Shown here: positions 11,871 through 19,579 of the stretch, piece by piece
How the letters are laid out: each line of letters begins with the position of its first letter
How positions within the stretch are numbered: the first letter of the stretch is position 1
Assembly: GCF_009735585.1 (NCBI RefSeq)
Contig: NZ_VJVW01000006.1
Location: 85,800-149,799 of the forward strand
Length of the DNA stretch: 64,000 nt
Direction of reading: 5' to 3'
DNA from: Christiangramia aestuarii
Lineage (GTDB): Bacteria > Bacteroidota > Bacteroidia > Flavobacteriales > Flavobacteriaceae
Program-made: the position numbers and the translations under genes
Notes under the pieces: model-generated
What the model saw: only the letters and a program-made list of their open reading frames with translations
Told to the model about the DNA's origin: nothing
Database searches by the model: none

Positions 11871-12527
11871 TCAACTTGCAGCCCTGATCAGTTCAAGAAG
11901 TTCATTTTCGGGGATTTTATCAGACACACCCGTTTTGTTTCCTAAGTACTCCTTTAATTCTCCATCTGTAATATCATAGGTTTCCTGTAATCCTTTTATG
12001 ATCGTGTTCAGGTAAGCCTTATCGGGTTTATTGATCTCATCTTCTAGATAAGTTTCGCTTGTAAAGGTGATCACAGGCCTGCCTTCGATCTCCCCTAGGT
12101 AAAGCAGCATCCCGTATCTGCCCTGGTTCATACAATCATAACTACCATGTTCGATTAGTTCCTGAAAATCGATATGTAAGCGACCTTCGAATTTCAATTC
12201 CTGGCGTACCAGGTCTATAAACTGGCCGGAGCTAATAAGATATCTCCGGCCCAGTGTATTTATTTTTTTATTTCTTTCAGGATCCAGGAAGCAGATACCG
12301 CCACCATTCCAGGTTGGAGATTCCTTGGCAAAATACATCTCGTGAGGTATGCTAATACTGGCTCTATCTTTTGGTTTTGTGGTATCCTCGCAACCGGTAA
12401 AATGCTTCAGGGCTCCTGGTGGTGTCCCTCCGCTAATATAACACAGGAAGCGTTCTTCACGAATGTTAGAACCGTAACAGGCATACCAGACTTCATCTAT
12501 CCCTTCCGTCATAAAATTACATGGCAT
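11871..12527 (-). CDS. Gamma-glutamylcyclotransferase-fold protein
   Basis: The 218-residue protein opens with VWYACYGSN, which matches the YGSN phosphate-binding signature of gamma-glutamylcyclotransferase folds. It continues with RFLCYISGGTPPG and HFTGCEDTTKP, which I recognise from a bacterial group often mislabelled histone deacetylase. Activity is not known. The ATG at 12527 overlaps the stop region of the thioesterase gene by 11 bases; an in-frame ATG at 12512 is equally close to the YGSN motif and would leave a 4-base gap. Either way it is co-transcribed with the upstream thioesterase. Confidence 0.65.
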   Translation of the reverse strand: MPCNFMTEGIDEVWYACYGSNIREERFLCYISGGTPPGALKHFTGCEDTTKPKDRASISIPHEMYFAKESPTWNGGGICFLDPERNKKINTLGRRYLISSGQFIDLVRQELKFEGRLHIDFQELIEHGSYDCMNQGRYGMLLYLGEIEGRPVITFTSETYLEDEINKPDKAYLNTIIKGLQETYDITDGELKEYLGNKTGVSDKIPENELLELIRAAS

Positions 12528-13014
12528 TTACCTCTTCCGGAGTGATATCCTGAGGTCTTTTACCATATTTACGGGTATCTTCCTTAGTGAGTATTCTAAA
12601 ATCTTCAGATTTTGGAGTATGATCCAGCTTATAATAAAGCTCTTCTGGGAGTACGGTAAGCTTACGCTTTTCCAGATCTATCCAGGATCCCATCATTTCA
12701 CAGGTCGCACAGTTCTTCCCGTTATGATCGTAGATCTTATGAACGAACTCAAAATACATCCCGTCTTCAGAAAGACCACTTAACTCAAGGCTCACTGTAA
12801 CAGGTTCACCTGCGAAGATCTCCTTGAAATAATATATATGTTCGTAGAATACTATGGGGCCAAGGTTGTAATGAGAAAGCTGCTTCTGGCCAAAACCATT
12901 ATCCATGAGGAAGCTCATCCTGGTATGGCTCATAAAATTTATAAAGGCCGAATTCGCCAGGTGCCTGTTAGCATCCAGGTCACTCCACCTAATTTCGAAT
13001 TTCTTAGTGTACAT
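12517..13014 (-). CDS. Acyl-CoA thioesterase, hot-dog fold (4HBT family)
   Basis: From the ATG at 13014 the product is 165 residues and starts MYTKKFEIRWSDLDANRHLANS, the hallmark of 4HBT thioesterases with the catalytic aspartate in WSDLDANRH. The rest (MFEFVHKIYD-like strands, CATCEMMGSWIDLEKRKL) fits the hot-dog sheet. The reading frame extends to 13125, but that start would overlap the divergent hydrolase gene and adds 37 non-homologous residues, so I reject it. The likely role is hydrolysis of an acyl-CoA; the chain is unknown. Confidence 0.85.
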   Translation of the reverse strand: MYTKKFEIRWSDLDANRHLANSAFINFMSHTRMSFLMDNGFGQKQLSHYNLGPIVFYEHIYYFKEIFAGEPVTVSLELSGLSEDGMYFEFVHKIYDHNGKNCATCEMMGSWIDLEKRKLTVLPEELYYKLDHTPKSEDFRILTKEDTRKYGKRPQDITPEEVNAM

Positions 13015-13028
13015 GTCTTCAATTTTTT

Positions 13029-13036
13029 CAAAACTA
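13029..13036 (-). promoter_or_regulatory. -7 box for the thioesterase gene
   Basis: On the minus strand TAGTTTTG, a perfect TAnnTTTG, lies 14 bases before the ATG at 13014. No TTG -33 element is seen at the standard distance. Its position also supports the shorter start. Confidence 0.5.
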
Positions 13037-13097
13037 GCAATAATTAGTAATCGTGCATACCTTATCTTGCCTAAGTTTATATTAAAATTTGGATAAG

Positions 13098-14063
13098 ATG
13101 CCAGTGCTGAAGGATAACTATACACCGCCCGGAATTTTCAAAAATGCAGATGTTTCTACCATTTATTCGGCCAAGCTTCGGAAGGTTGAAATGCCTGTTT
13201 ACGAAAGGGAGAGAATAGAACTTAGCGATGGTGACTTTATCGACCTGGACTGGAGCTATTCCCGGAGTTTTGAATCAGATAACCTGGTTATCCTTCTGCA
13301 TGGCCTGGCCGGTGACACCGGCAGGCCGTATATGAGAGGAATGGCCAAAGCCTTTAATCTTAAGAACTGGGATGCCCTGGCCATGAATTTCCGTGGTTGC
13401 AGTGAAGAGCTCAATCGTCTTTACAGGAGTTACCATGGTGGCGCCAGCGATGACCTGGCAGAAGTGATCACCCATGTGCTATCCCTAAAAAAATATCGTC
13501 GTATCATGCTCGTAGGATTCAGCCTTGGGGGTAATATGATGCTGAAATACCTTGGCGAGAATCGAAGCAGGCCCGATGAGATCCTTGGCGGGGTAGGCAT
13601 TTCTGTTCCCTGTGACCTGGCAGGTTCGCTGGGAGCGATCAACCGGATGCGCAATTTCGTATATTCCAAAAGATTTGAACTAAACCTGAAACAACACCTG
13701 TACGAAAGAGCAAAAAAATTTCCCGATAGGCTGGATAGAAAACAGATCTCGGCATGCAGCTCACTGCGGGATATCGATGACCTGTATACTTCAAAAGCTC
13801 ATGGATACAATAATGCTGCAGATTACTATGAAAAGGCCAGTGCCCTGAACTTTTTGCCTGGCATAAAAAAACCCACCTTGATCATCAATGCCGCTAACGA
13901 CAGTTTTCTATCCAAAAAATGCTACCCGAGGGATATTGCTGAAAGATCTGATAATTTATTCCTTGAAATTCCCCAGTATGGCGGGCATGTAGGATTTGTA
14001 ACTTCCGGCGATATATTTTACCACGAACAGCGCGCTACAGAGTTCATGGAATCCCTGTTATAG
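13098..14063 (+). CDS. YheT-family alpha/beta hydrolase
   Basis: A 321-residue alpha/beta hydrolase from the ATG at 13098 (the frame opens at a TTG three codons earlier). The oxyanion region is ILLHGLAGDTGRPYMRG, the nucleophile elbow is GFSLGG (Ser at about 145), and the catalytic histidine is in PQYGGHVGF near the C-terminus; the aspartate is likely in NAANDSFL. This is the YheT/ABHD1-3 pattern of esterases that act on lipids or acyl esters. It diverges from the thioesterase gene, and both may be concerned with acyl chemistry, which is inference from proximity. Confidence 0.88.
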   Translation: MPVLKDNYTPPGIFKNADVSTIYSAKLRKVEMPVYERERIELSDGDFIDLDWSYSRSFESDNLVILLHGLAGDTGRPYMRGMAKAFNLKNWDALAMNFRGCSEELNRLYRSYHGGASDDLAEVITHVLSLKKYRRIMLVGFSLGGNMMLKYLGENRSRPDEILGGVGISVPCDLAGSLGAINRMRNFVYSKRFELNLKQHLYERAKKFPDRLDRKQISACSSLRDIDDLYTSKAHGYNNAADYYEKASALNFLPGIKKPTLIINAANDSFLSKKCYPRDIAERSDNLFLEIPQYGGHVGFVTSGDIFYHEQRATEFMESLL

Positions 14064-14100
14064 ACCAGTCATTTAGGGCCCCAGACAAAGGCCTTATAAA

Positions 14101-14130
14101 TTGTAGATGCTATAGAATTGATTATCTTTG
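14101..14130 (+). promoter_or_regulatory. Consensus promoter of the yicC-gmk-nadD operon
   Basis: TTG (14101-14103), exactly 19 bases, then TATCTTTG (14123-14130): a full match to the flavobacterial promoter, ending 22 bases before the yicC ATG. Confidence 0.9.
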
Positions 14131-14152
14131 CGCAAGCTTTTAAAATTCAGGC

Positions 14153-15010
14153 ATGATTCAATCAATGACAGGCTTCGGGAAAAGCATCACTCAAATTCCC
14201 AATAAAAAGATCACTGTAGAGCTAAAATCTCTGAACAGTAAGAATTTTGACCTGAATGCACGCATTCCTTCCCAATACCGGGAAAAGGAACTGGACCTTC
14301 GCACGATCATCTCGAATTCACTGGGCCGCGGCAAGGTAGACCTTTCAATTTATGTGGAATATACCGGTGAACAGACCTCGACCAATGTGAATACCGAAGT
14401 GGTTAAAAACTACATGAACCAGCTTAGGGACATCGTAAACGCCAGCGAGGTTGAATTGCTGAAAATGGCTGTAAAGATGCCGGATGCCCTGAAGACCGAA
14501 AGGGATGAAATAGACGAGGAAGAGTTAAAGGCTATTGAAGGGGCGGTGAAAGATGCGCTTACCGAGATCAACAGCTTCCGGACAGATGAGGGTAAAGCTT
14601 TGGAAAAGGACCTTAAGCTAAGGATTTCCAATATCCAGGATTTGCTCGAGCAGGTGATTAAAATGGATCCGGACAGGATAGACGGGGTAAGAGAGCGACT
14701 TCGTAAAGGCATCGAAGAGATCAAGGAGCAGGCAGACGAGAACAGATTTGAACAGGAGATCGTTTACTATATCGAGAAATTCGACATTACAGAAGAAAAA
14801 GTAAGGCTGGAGAACCACCTGGATTATTTTCAGAAAACCCTGGACAGCAAGGATTCCAACGGAAGAAAACTTGCCTTTATCTCCCAGGAAATAGGAAGGG
14901 AAATAAATACCATTGGCAGCAAATCTAACTACGCGCCCATGCAGCAGCTGGTTGTGCAAATGAAGGACGAGCTGGAAAAGATTAAAGAACAAATTCTAAA
15001 CGTACTCTAA
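14153..15010 (+). CDS. yicC: YicC family endoribonuclease-like protein
   Basis: The 285-residue protein begins MIQSMTGFGKS and ends in a DUF1732-type domain (NIGSKSNYAPMQQLVVQMKDELEKIKEQ-like region near the C-terminus). Both are diagnostic of the YicC family, whose members are RNA-binding and reported as endoribonucleases. A charged helical middle (about 120-220) separates the two ends. It is the first gene of a three-gene operon, immediately followed without a gap by guanylate kinase. The yicC-gmk linkage is widespread in bacteria. Confidence 0.93.
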   Translation: MIQSMTGFGKSITQIPNKKITVELKSLNSKNFDLNARIPSQYREKELDLRTIISNSLGRGKVDLSIYVEYTGEQTSTNVNTEVVKNYMNQLRDIVNASEVELLKMAVKMPDALKTERDEIDEEELKAIEGAVKDALTEINSFRTDEGKALEKDLKLRISNIQDLLEQVIKMDPDRIDGVRERLRKGIEEIKEQADENRFEQEIVYYIEKFDITEEKVRLENHLDYFQKTLDSKDSNGRKLAFISQEIGREINTIGSKSNYAPMQQLVVQMKDELEKIKEQILNVL

Positions 15011-15598
15011 ATGAGCGAAGGTAAACTTATCGTCTTTTCTGCTCCGTCGGGATCAGGTAAAACCACGATAGTACGTCACTTATTAAGACATCCTGAACTG
15101 AAACTGGATTTTTCCATTTCGGCCACTTCCCGCGAGCCCCGCGGAAATGAAGTAGATGGCAAGGATTACTATTTCCTTTCCCTGCAAGACTTCAAACAAA
15201 AGATAAAGAATGACGAATTCCTGGAATGGGAAGAGGTGTACCGTGATAATTTCTACGGAACTTTAAAAAGCGAGGTAGAGCGTATCTGGAAAATGGGTAA
15301 ACACGTCATCTTCGATATAGACGTGGTAGGCGGATTGGACATCAAGACCATCTACCCGGAAAAGACCCTGGCAGTTTTTGTAAAACCACCAAGTATAGAG
15401 GAGCTGAAGATACGTCTTAAAAAGAGGAAGACCGAAAGCGATGACAAGATCAATATGCGTGTGGCCAAGGCTTCCATTGAACTGGCAACTGCCCCTCAAT
15501 TCGATTTCATTATAGAGAACAACCATTTGGGGACCGCTTTAAAAGAAGCCTACAATTTGGTAGCAAATTACGTGGGAGCAGAAAAACCAGAGGAATGA
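15011..15598 (+). CDS. gmk: Guanylate kinase
   Basis: This 195-residue enzyme phosphorylates GMP to GDP in the cytoplasm. The P-loop APSGSGKTT is at residues 10-18, followed by the GMP-binding block ATSREPRGNEVDGKDYYF and the lid region with RLKKRKTES. Length and motif spacing are normal. The start codon directly abuts the yicC stop, and its last bases overlap the nadD start by four (ATGA), giving tight translational coupling. Confidence 0.96.
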   Translation: MSEGKLIVFSAPSGSGKTTIVRHLLRHPELKLDFSISATSREPRGNEVDGKDYYFLSLQDFKQKIKNDEFLEWEEVYRDNFYGTLKSEVERIWKMGKHVIFDIDVVGGLDIKTIYPEKTLAVFVKPPSIEELKIRLKKRKTESDDKINMRVAKASIELATAPQFDFIIENNHLGTALKEAYNLVANYVGAEKPEE

Positions 15599-16182
15599 AC
15601 AGAAAGGTAGGCTTGTTCTTCGGGACCTTTAACCCTATTCATGTAGGTCATCTTATCATCGCCAATCATATGGCCGAATATTCAGATCTGGAAGAAATCT
15701 GGCTGGTAGTGACCCCACATAATCCGCATAAGAAGAAAAGCAGTCTTCTTGATAATCACCATAGATTGGAAATGGTCTATAGGGCTTGCGAAACTTACGA
15801 ACACCTGAAACCAAGCAATATTGAGTTTGGCCTGGAGCAACCGAATTATACGGTCAAAACACTGGCACATTTACAGGAAAAATATCCCACCAACGAATTT
15901 TGCCTGATCATGGGGGAGGATAACCTTAAAAGCTTTCATAAATGGAAGAATTACGAGGTCATCCTGGAAAATCATGAAATATACGTGTACCCAAGGATCG
16001 CTGCGGGAAGCATGGACGAGCAATTCGCCGGACATCCTAGGATAAAGAAAATAGACGCTCCTATCATAGGCATATCATCTACTTTTATTAGGCAATCAAT
16101 TAAAGATTCTAAGAATGTGAGACCTTTACTGGATGAAAAGGTCTGGCAGTTTATAGATGAGATGAACTTTTACCGGAAATAA
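15595..16182 (+). CDS. nadD: Nicotinate-nucleotide adenylyltransferase
   Basis: A 195-residue nucleotidyltransferase for NAD synthesis, converting nicotinate mononucleotide and ATP to deamido-NAD. The adenylyltransferase motif GTFNPIHVGH is near the N-terminus (HxGH), and the second signature ISSTFIRQSI is near the C-terminus. It overlaps gmk by 4 bases and is the last gene of the operon; a 136-bp inverted-repeat element follows its stop by two bases. Confidence 0.95.
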   Translation: MNRKVGLFFGTFNPIHVGHLIIANHMAEYSDLEEIWLVVTPHNPHKKKSSLLDNHHRLEMVYRACETYEHLKPSNIEFGLEQPNYTVKTLAHLQEKYPTNEFCLIMGEDNLKSFHKWKNYEVILENHEIYVYPRIAAGSMDEQFAGHPRIKKIDAPIIGISSTFIRQSIKDSKNVRPLLDEKVWQFIDEMNFYRK

Positions 16183-16184
16183 GG

Positions 16185-16320
16185 TAAAAGACTGTTCAAA
16201 AATCTCTTGGTGATATTCGATTTAGCTGATTGATCCTACTTTTTTCATTGTGGAACTACAAGCATTAGGACGTCGACTGTCCTCAGTTTAACATCCTCAA
16301 AATCTCCAAACAGTCTTTTA
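16185..16320. repeat. 136-bp element bounded by 12-bp perfect inverted repeats
   Basis: TAAAAGACTGTT at 16185-16196 is repeated in inverse at 16309-16320, filling nearly the whole gap between nadD and the LysM gene. A short hairpin (AGGAC...GTCCT, 16267-16283) lies inside. The ends look like terminal inverted repeats of a small non-autonomous element, but no target-site duplication is obvious. Confidence 0.55.
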
Positions 16321-16327
16321 TTACTTT

Positions 16328-16816
16328 TTATCTCTTGCTATCCATCGGCGGAATCCTGAGTACCTGCCCCGGATAGATCTTATCTGGATCCTGTAACATT
16401 GGCTTATTGGCCTCGAAGATCAAAGGATACTGGTTTGGATCTCCATAATGTTCTTTCGAGATCTTACTCAAGGTATCTCCTCTCTCTACGGTATGGAAAA
16501 CAGCTTCCGGCTCCTTGTTCTGCACGTCCATACGGTCGTCTACCTGGGAAATGCCTTCAGAATTACCCACTACTAGGATGATCTTTTCCCTGGTAGCCTG
16601 GTCCAGGGCCTTCCCTGACACCACGGCCATATCGTTTTCTATATGTATTTTTAAATTTTCAGCTTTAAGATTCAGGTCGGTAATGGTCTGTTCCAGTTTC
16701 CTGGCTGCTTTCTCATTCTCTTTTTGATCTGTCTCGGTATTCACCTCTTTAGATTTGGACTTATCGATCCCAAAGACCTTCTTGCCTGCATCTTTAATAA
16801 ATGAAAATATACCCAT
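16328..16816 (-). CDS. BON + LysM protein (Kbp/YgaU-like)
   Basis: The 162-residue protein starts MGIFSFIKDAGKKVFG, as Kbp/YgaU proteins do. It has a BON domain (about 45-100, including AVVSGKALDQATREKIILVVGN) and a C-terminal LysM domain (about 108-157, FHTVERGDTLSKISKEHYGD ... IYPGQVLRIP). In E. coli the homologue binds potassium and is induced by salt. That role is transferred from the family and not shown here. No signal peptide is present. It is transcribed alone. Confidence 0.88.
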   Translation of the reverse strand: MGIFSFIKDAGKKVFGIDKSKSKEVNTETDQKENEKAARKLEQTITDLNLKAENLKIHIENDMAVVSGKALDQATREKIILVVGNSEGISQVDDRMDVQNKEPEAVFHTVERGDTLSKISKEHYGDPNQYPLIFEANKPMLQDPDKIYPGQVLRIPPMDSKR

Positions 16817-16914
16817 ATCGTTGATTTGTAGTTAGTTATTTAAATGTACAAAAGAGAGGCTGTTTTGCCCACCTTACTTCTGCTAAAGTTTTCCAAAAAT
16901 ATATCTGGGCTTAA

Positions 16915-17066
16915 TTAAAAAAACCGCCTCTGGCGAGACGGCTTTTTCAACTAAATAACCAACCAAAAAAACTAAGACGTACTTTCCACTTTAATGTAGG
17001 GAAAGAACAATTTTATAACGGCCTTGCCATGATTAGATTGTATGGGCCGGGAAAAGCAATTGTTAA
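16915..17066 (-). ncRNA. Candidate structured small RNA with its own terminator
   Basis: Read on the minus strand there are three successive hairpins. The first has outer stem AACAATT/AATTGTT (17064-17058 with 17012-17006), enclosing GCC-rich and CCAT/ATGG inner stems. The second is CTTTCC...GGAAAG (17005-16982). A U-rich linker follows, then CCGTCTC-GCCA-GAGGCGG followed by seven T. The terminator serves no neighbouring minus-strand gene, which argues for an independent RNA. No clear promoter was found on the minus strand, so the 5' end is a guess. I cannot assign it to an RNA family. Confidence 0.5.
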
Positions 17067-17125
17067 AGTTTACTGGCGTCTCATTGTGATATTCGCAATA
17101 AATATTCCTAAAACAAGAGAAAACC

Positions 17126-17155
17126 TTTATATCCCTGTAAATTTGACTATTTTTG
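17126..17155 (+). promoter_or_regulatory. gpsA promoter
   Basis: TATTTTTG (17148-17155) is a perfect -7 box 19 bases before the gpsA ATG; a second perfect box, TAAATTTG, lies at 17138-17145. The -33 region at 17126 reads TTT in place of TTG. Confidence 0.55.
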
Positions 17156-17174
17156 AGGCAGAGAATGAATTAAT

Positions 17175-18170
17175 ATGGATAAAACTCCTAGTTTCGGTGT
17201 AATTGGTGGTGGTAGCTGGGCTACCGCAATTGTAAAAATGCTATGTGAGAACCTCGATAATGTGAACTGGTATATGCGCAGTGTATATGCCCTGGAGCAC
17301 ATAAAAAAACAGGACCACAACCCTAATTACCTGAGCTCGGTAGAATTCGATGTAAACCAGCTTAGTCTAAGCAACGACATCAATGAGGTGGTGAAAGCTT
17401 CAGATTATCTCATATTCGCCATTCCTTCAGCTTTTCTGAAAAGGGAGCTCGACGCCCTTACGGTACCATTAAGTGACAAGGTGGTATTTTCAGCAATTAA
17501 AGGTATCGTTCCCGAAACCAGCCTTATCGTTGGTGAACATTTTAATGAATACTTTGATGTCCCCATGGAGAATATCGGCATTCTAACAGGACCATGCCAT
17601 GCTGAAGAAGTTGCCCTGGAACGACTTTCCTATTTAACCGTTGCCTGCCAGGATGAAAAAAAGGCCGAACTGGTCGCAAGTTTCCTTGCCAGCGATTACA
17701 TCACCTGCAAGACCAGCGATGATGTAATAGGGACCGAATATGCTGCTGTTTTAAAGAACATCTATGCTATCGCTGCTGGAATCGCCCATGGACTGGGTTA
17801 TGGAGACAACTTCCAGAGTGTGCTTATGAGCAACGCCATTCGCGAAATGAAGAAATTCATCAAGAAGGTTCATAAGATGAAAAGGAATATTAACGACTCT
17901 GCTTACCTTGGAGACCTTCTGGTTACCGGATATTCGATTTTTAGCCGTAACCGAATGTTCGGCAATATGATCGGGAAAGGATATACGGTTAAGAGCGCCC
18001 AGATGGAGATGAGCATGGTCGCCGAGGGCTATTATGCCACTGAAAGCGCTTATAAGATCAATAAGGAAAAAGGAGCCAAGACCCCTATCATCAACGCGGT
18101 CTACGCCATTCTTTATGAAGGAAAGAACCCAAAAAAGGTCTTTAATAAGCTGGTAGACAAGCTGGATTAA
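17175..18170 (+). CDS. gpsA: Glycerol-3-phosphate dehydrogenase [NAD(P)+]
   Basis: This 331-residue cytoplasmic enzyme reduces dihydroxyacetone phosphate to sn-glycerol-3-phosphate for phospholipid synthesis. The nucleotide-binding loop GVIGGGSWATAIVKML is at the N-terminus, IPSAFL lies in the Rossmann domain, and the catalytic lysine is in AAVLKNIYAIAAGIAHGLGYGDN. Length and motif order are standard. The gene is monocistronic, preceded by its own promoter region and followed by a 130-base gap. Confidence 0.95.
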   Translation: MDKTPSFGVIGGGSWATAIVKMLCENLDNVNWYMRSVYALEHIKKQDHNPNYLSSVEFDVNQLSLSNDINEVVKASDYLIFAIPSAFLKRELDALTVPLSDKVVFSAIKGIVPETSLIVGEHFNEYFDVPMENIGILTGPCHAEEVALERLSYLTVACQDEKKAELVASFLASDYITCKTSDDVIGTEYAAVLKNIYAIAAGIAHGLGYGDNFQSVLMSNAIREMKKFIKKVHKMKRNINDSAYLGDLLVTGYSIFSRNRMFGNMIGKGYTVKSAQMEMSMVAEGYYATESAYKINKEKGAKTPIINAVYAILYEGKNPKKVFNKLVDKLD

Positions 18171-18238
18171 TTTATAAGTTTTTTCCTACTTATTTTATAT
18201 AACGAACTGGGTTTTAAAACTTTTCGCCGATTTTTTTG

Positions 18239-18268
18239 TTGTTATTACAGAATTTAATACTACTTTTA
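18239..18268 (+). promoter_or_regulatory. Consensus promoter for the beta-repeat lipoprotein
   Basis: TTG (18239-18241), 19 bases, then TACTTTTA (18261-18268), one mismatch from TAnnTTTG. The ATG follows at 18301. Confidence 0.7.
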
Positions 18269-18300
18269 TCCTACCAAAATTCTAATTAACCAAATTTATC

Positions 18301-18927
18301 ATGAACAAAAAGTTATTCATGCTTAGCCTTGGGCTGGGTCTTTTTCTTATAGGCTGCCAGTCTGATGTTAACACAGAAAATCCTGAAGAGATCAACGAAT
18401 TTCAGGAATCAAATAAAGAAGTAAAGCACGATGTAAACAAATGGCACGTTCCTGAGGGTGAAGGATTCACAGCCAATGGTTTTAAACTACACCAGGCCGG
18501 ATATTTCCAGGGTGCGCTTGCAGACTGTGATACTTATGCCCATTATGAGGGTGGTGATAACCTGATCGTGGTAGAAGACGATCCTCAATCTTATCATGGT
18601 GAAGTTAATGTAAAGAACATTTCAGTGAACGACCAGCTGAATATCTGCGGAACCGTTAGAGTAAATAATAATGTAAAGGTTAATTACAGGGGTATTTTTA
18701 ATCTGGGAGGTGAACTTTTTAACGAAGGTGACCTGAGAATTAACTATGGCGGCCATCTGGTTGTTGAAGGAAACGTGGTAATTAAAGGAGATCTTGAACT
18801 TAACAAGGGAGCCCTGGTTAAATTCATAGGTGATAATAGTTCTATTGAAGTACTTGGTAAAACCAGAATTCATAAGGACGTGACCATCGAGGGAAATTTC
18901 AAGGACATTTCTAACAAGATAAACTAA
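18301..18927 (+). CDS. Lipoprotein with beta-solenoid-like repeats
   Basis: A 208-residue lipoprotein (lipobox LFLIGC, Cys19). After an acidic linker the second half is a run of short alternating strands with regularly spaced Gly/Asn, such as VNVKNISVNDQLNICGTV, VNYRGIFNLGGELFN, INYGGHLVVEGNVVI and VLGKTRIHKDVTIEGNF. That pattern suggests a right-handed beta-solenoid, similar in texture to bactofilins, but I do not assign it to that family. Lipidation implies an envelope location. It has its own promoter and terminator, so it is a single-gene unit of unknown role. Confidence 0.65.
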   Translation: MNKKLFMLSLGLGLFLIGCQSDVNTENPEEINEFQESNKEVKHDVNKWHVPEGEGFTANGFKLHQAGYFQGALADCDTYAHYEGGDNLIVVEDDPQSYHGEVNVKNISVNDQLNICGTVRVNNNVKVNYRGIFNLGGELFNEGDLRINYGGHLVVEGNVVIKGDLELNKGALVKFIGDNSSIEVLGKTRIHKDVTIEGNFKDISNKIN

Positions 18928-18957
18928 GCTTTCAGGTTAATTAAGCCAAGCTGTTTC

Positions 18958-18991
18958 ATAAAAAAAGGCCGTTCATTGAACGGCCTTTTTA
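18958..18991. terminator. Bidirectional intrinsic terminator
   Basis: GGCCGTTC-ATT-GAACGGCC flanked by A- and T-runs, placed between the plus-strand lipoprotein and the end of the minus-strand pheS operon. Confidence 0.92.
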
Positions 18992-19010
18992 TTTCTAATT
19001 TTTTATCTGA

Positions 19011-19406
19011 TTACTTTGCAAGAATCCCTTTTTCTGGGATCACCGGAATTTCGCTTACCGCATTTTCCGTGATACTGTTTTTAGGAAAACTGAACTTCTT
19101 ATCATACATCTTCGAATCCTTGAAGTAAGTGACCTTAAAATCATTATTAAGGGCCAGCACATCGTCTTGGAGAAACTCTATCTTGGCAAAATTGCCGGCA
19201 GGTAACTTTTCGATCTTGTGACGCATCAATGAGGTCTCTTTTTTCTTATCATGTCCCTTAGAAACAATTAGAACCATTTCAAGATCCTCTTCAGAAGCAT
19301 TGATAAGGTACACGTTCCATTCCTTAACCTGGAACTCTTCATTAAAGACCTTAACTGCCGCTACATGAACGTCTTTAACCTCAGGTATTTCTATATCCTT
19401 TTTCAA
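19011..19406 (-). CDS. Conserved-looking cytoplasmic protein in the pheS operon
   Basis: The 131-residue protein has no signal peptide or membrane segment and is not one I recognise. It is charged and looks like a compact beta-rich domain (VKEWNVYLINASEEDLEMVLIVSKG). The only plausible start is a TTG at 19406 that overlaps the stop of the microprotein gene upstream (TTGA), which implies translational coupling. It is the last gene of the operon pheS-microprotein-this gene and ends at a strong terminator. Function is unknown. Confidence 0.65.
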   Translation of the reverse strand: MKKDIEIPEVKDVHVAAVKVFNEEFQVKEWNVYLINASEEDLEMVLIVSKGHDKKKETSLMRHKIEKLPAGNFAKIEFLQDDVLALNNDFKVTYFKDSKMYDKKFSFPKNSITENAVSEIPVIPEKGILAK

Positions 19407-19579
19407 AACTTTTCTTTTGTCTTTTTCTTGATCTTAGACCATAATATCCAGAAAACCAGTGCCGCTACTGACAGCAGGATAAGTCCCAGCCCCAGTTTTA
19501 TCAATGCGATCACGAAGGTTGCATAGATAATGGCGCCAAGGATTATTGCGGCCAGTACGAGTAGCAAGGTCCTGTTCAT
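19403..19579 (-). CDS. 58-residue single- or double-span membrane microprotein
   Basis: This small frame starts at an ATG that overlaps the pheS stop (TAATG) and ends at a TGA that overlaps the TTG of the next gene. The product [20 protein letters not shown]... has two hydrophobic stretches (about 4-22 and 26-47) and a lysine-rich tail (SKIKKKTKEKF). The overlaps at both ends and the sensible composition argue that it is real. Positive-inside logic would put the tail in the cytoplasm. No family is recognised. Confidence 0.75.
   Translation of the reverse strand: MNRTLLLVLAAIILGAIIYATFVIALIKLGLGLILLSVAALVFWILWSKIKKKTKEKF

Larger units (their letters stand above)
16817..17174. other. 358-bp gap between the LysM gene and gpsA
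   Basis: It holds the LysM gene's upstream region, a minus-strand terminator (16915-16945), a highly structured stretch (about 16982-17064) and the gpsA promoter (17126-17155). A frame of about 65 codons stays open on the minus strand to a TAG near 16976, but it has no usable start codon. I see no protein gene here. Confidence 0.6.

Noticed and set aside
13015..13125. N-terminal extension of the thioesterase
   Set aside because: It would overlap the divergent hydrolase gene and its own -7 box at 13029-13036. The hot-dog domain starts right after the ATG at 13014.
16974..17165. Open minus-strand frame of about 65 codons ending near 16976
   Set aside because: It has no ATG, GTG or TTG near its beginning and overlaps the gpsA promoter. 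The same bases form nested stems followed by a terminator, which fits an RNA better.
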